A DNA stretch of 64,000 nt from Typha latifolia. Its lineage: Eukaryota > Streptophyta > Magnoliopsida > Poales > Typhaceae. The notes below the pieces were generated by a model that saw only the letters and a list, made by a program, of their open reading frames with translations, was not told the origin of the DNA and did no database searches. Numbering within the stretch: position 1 is the first letter of the stretch; every line of letters begins with the position of its first letter. Shown piece by piece: positions 63,761 to 64,000 of this stretch. The stretch is from the NCBI GenBank assembly GCA_019914945.1, contig CM034103.1, forward strand, positions 7,750,001-7,814,000. Direction: 5' to 3'. A program made the translations under genes and the position numbers.

Positions 63761-64000
63761 AGAGGTGGCAAGATTTGACCTAACTCGATAATCCGACACA
63801 ATAACCCGGCTCTTAAATTTACTATAATCGGGTTTAGGTTGTAAACGGGTCAACTCGCCTAACCCGTTTAATAAACGGGTCATGTTCGGGTTTACACAAC
63901 TGATCCGTTTTGACCCGTTTGACTCGTTTAAGTATATAGGTCGAATCGGGTTGGGTTGGATCGAGCCAACCCGCTAACCCGTATATATATATATATATAT
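63760..64000. mobile_element. Probable hAT-like MITE, cut by the window edge
   Basis: TAGAGGTGGCAA interrupts the gag sequence. It is followed by many copies of AACCCG/CGGGTT and ACCCGTTT in both senses, a composition I associate with short plant hAT-type MITEs whose ends read T/CAGRGGTGKCAA. The other end lies beyond 64000; the last 18 bases are a TA run. Confidence 0.55.

Overview
The window looks like nuclear DNA of a flowering plant, most likely a monocot. The one host gene has a GC-rich first exon, plant-style introns and a pyrimidine-rich leader. Almost everything else is decayed Ty3/gypsy LTR retrotransposons and hAT DNA transposons. The species cannot be named from the sequence; a non-grass monocot with large introns is a guess.

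The only intact host gene lies on the + strand from 6139 to 33385. It encodes a TMEM120/TMPIT-type membrane protein of 371 residues in ten exons. All splice phases agree and no reading frame is broken. Nine introns separate the exons. Intron 7 is 21,038 bp and is built mainly from transposons; intron 9 uses a GC donor.

Region by region: 1-6100 holds upstream DNA with a candidate 2.7 kb solo LTR (1573-4274) and the promoter. 6139-11589 holds exons 1-7, with an LTR-plus-PBS remnant in intron 3. 11590-32627 is intron 7. It contains two short hAT derivatives (12945-13881, 14707-15389), a gypsy element lacking integrase (element 1, 15926-24679) whose 5' LTR carries a nested 3.6 kb hAT transposon (20787-24401), and a complete but decayed chromovirus (element 2, 24730-31784, target duplication AAAAG). 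32628-33385 holds exons 8-10.

Downstream, 34500-41195 is a patchwork of gypsy and LTR fragments on both strands. 41201-43459 is a small non-autonomous LTR element (element 4, target duplication AATTG). 44814-61230 is a tandem Tekay/Del-like chromovirus (element 3) with three LTRs and two internal regions inside one target duplication, ATTAG. 62733-63760 is a gag-protease remnant, broken at 63760 by a probable hAT-like MITE that runs off the window.

None of the transposon reading frames is intact. Many stops sit where a Trp or Arg codon is expected, as C-to-T decay of methylated repeats would produce. No tRNA, rRNA, CRISPR array or bacterial-type operon is present. The most unusual structures are the three-LTR tandem element, the hAT family whose members nest in the intron and in an LTR, the LTR hairpins with a paired base change, and the conserved host gene spliced across a 21 kb transposon-filled intron. 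Residue positions and alignments were made by eye.
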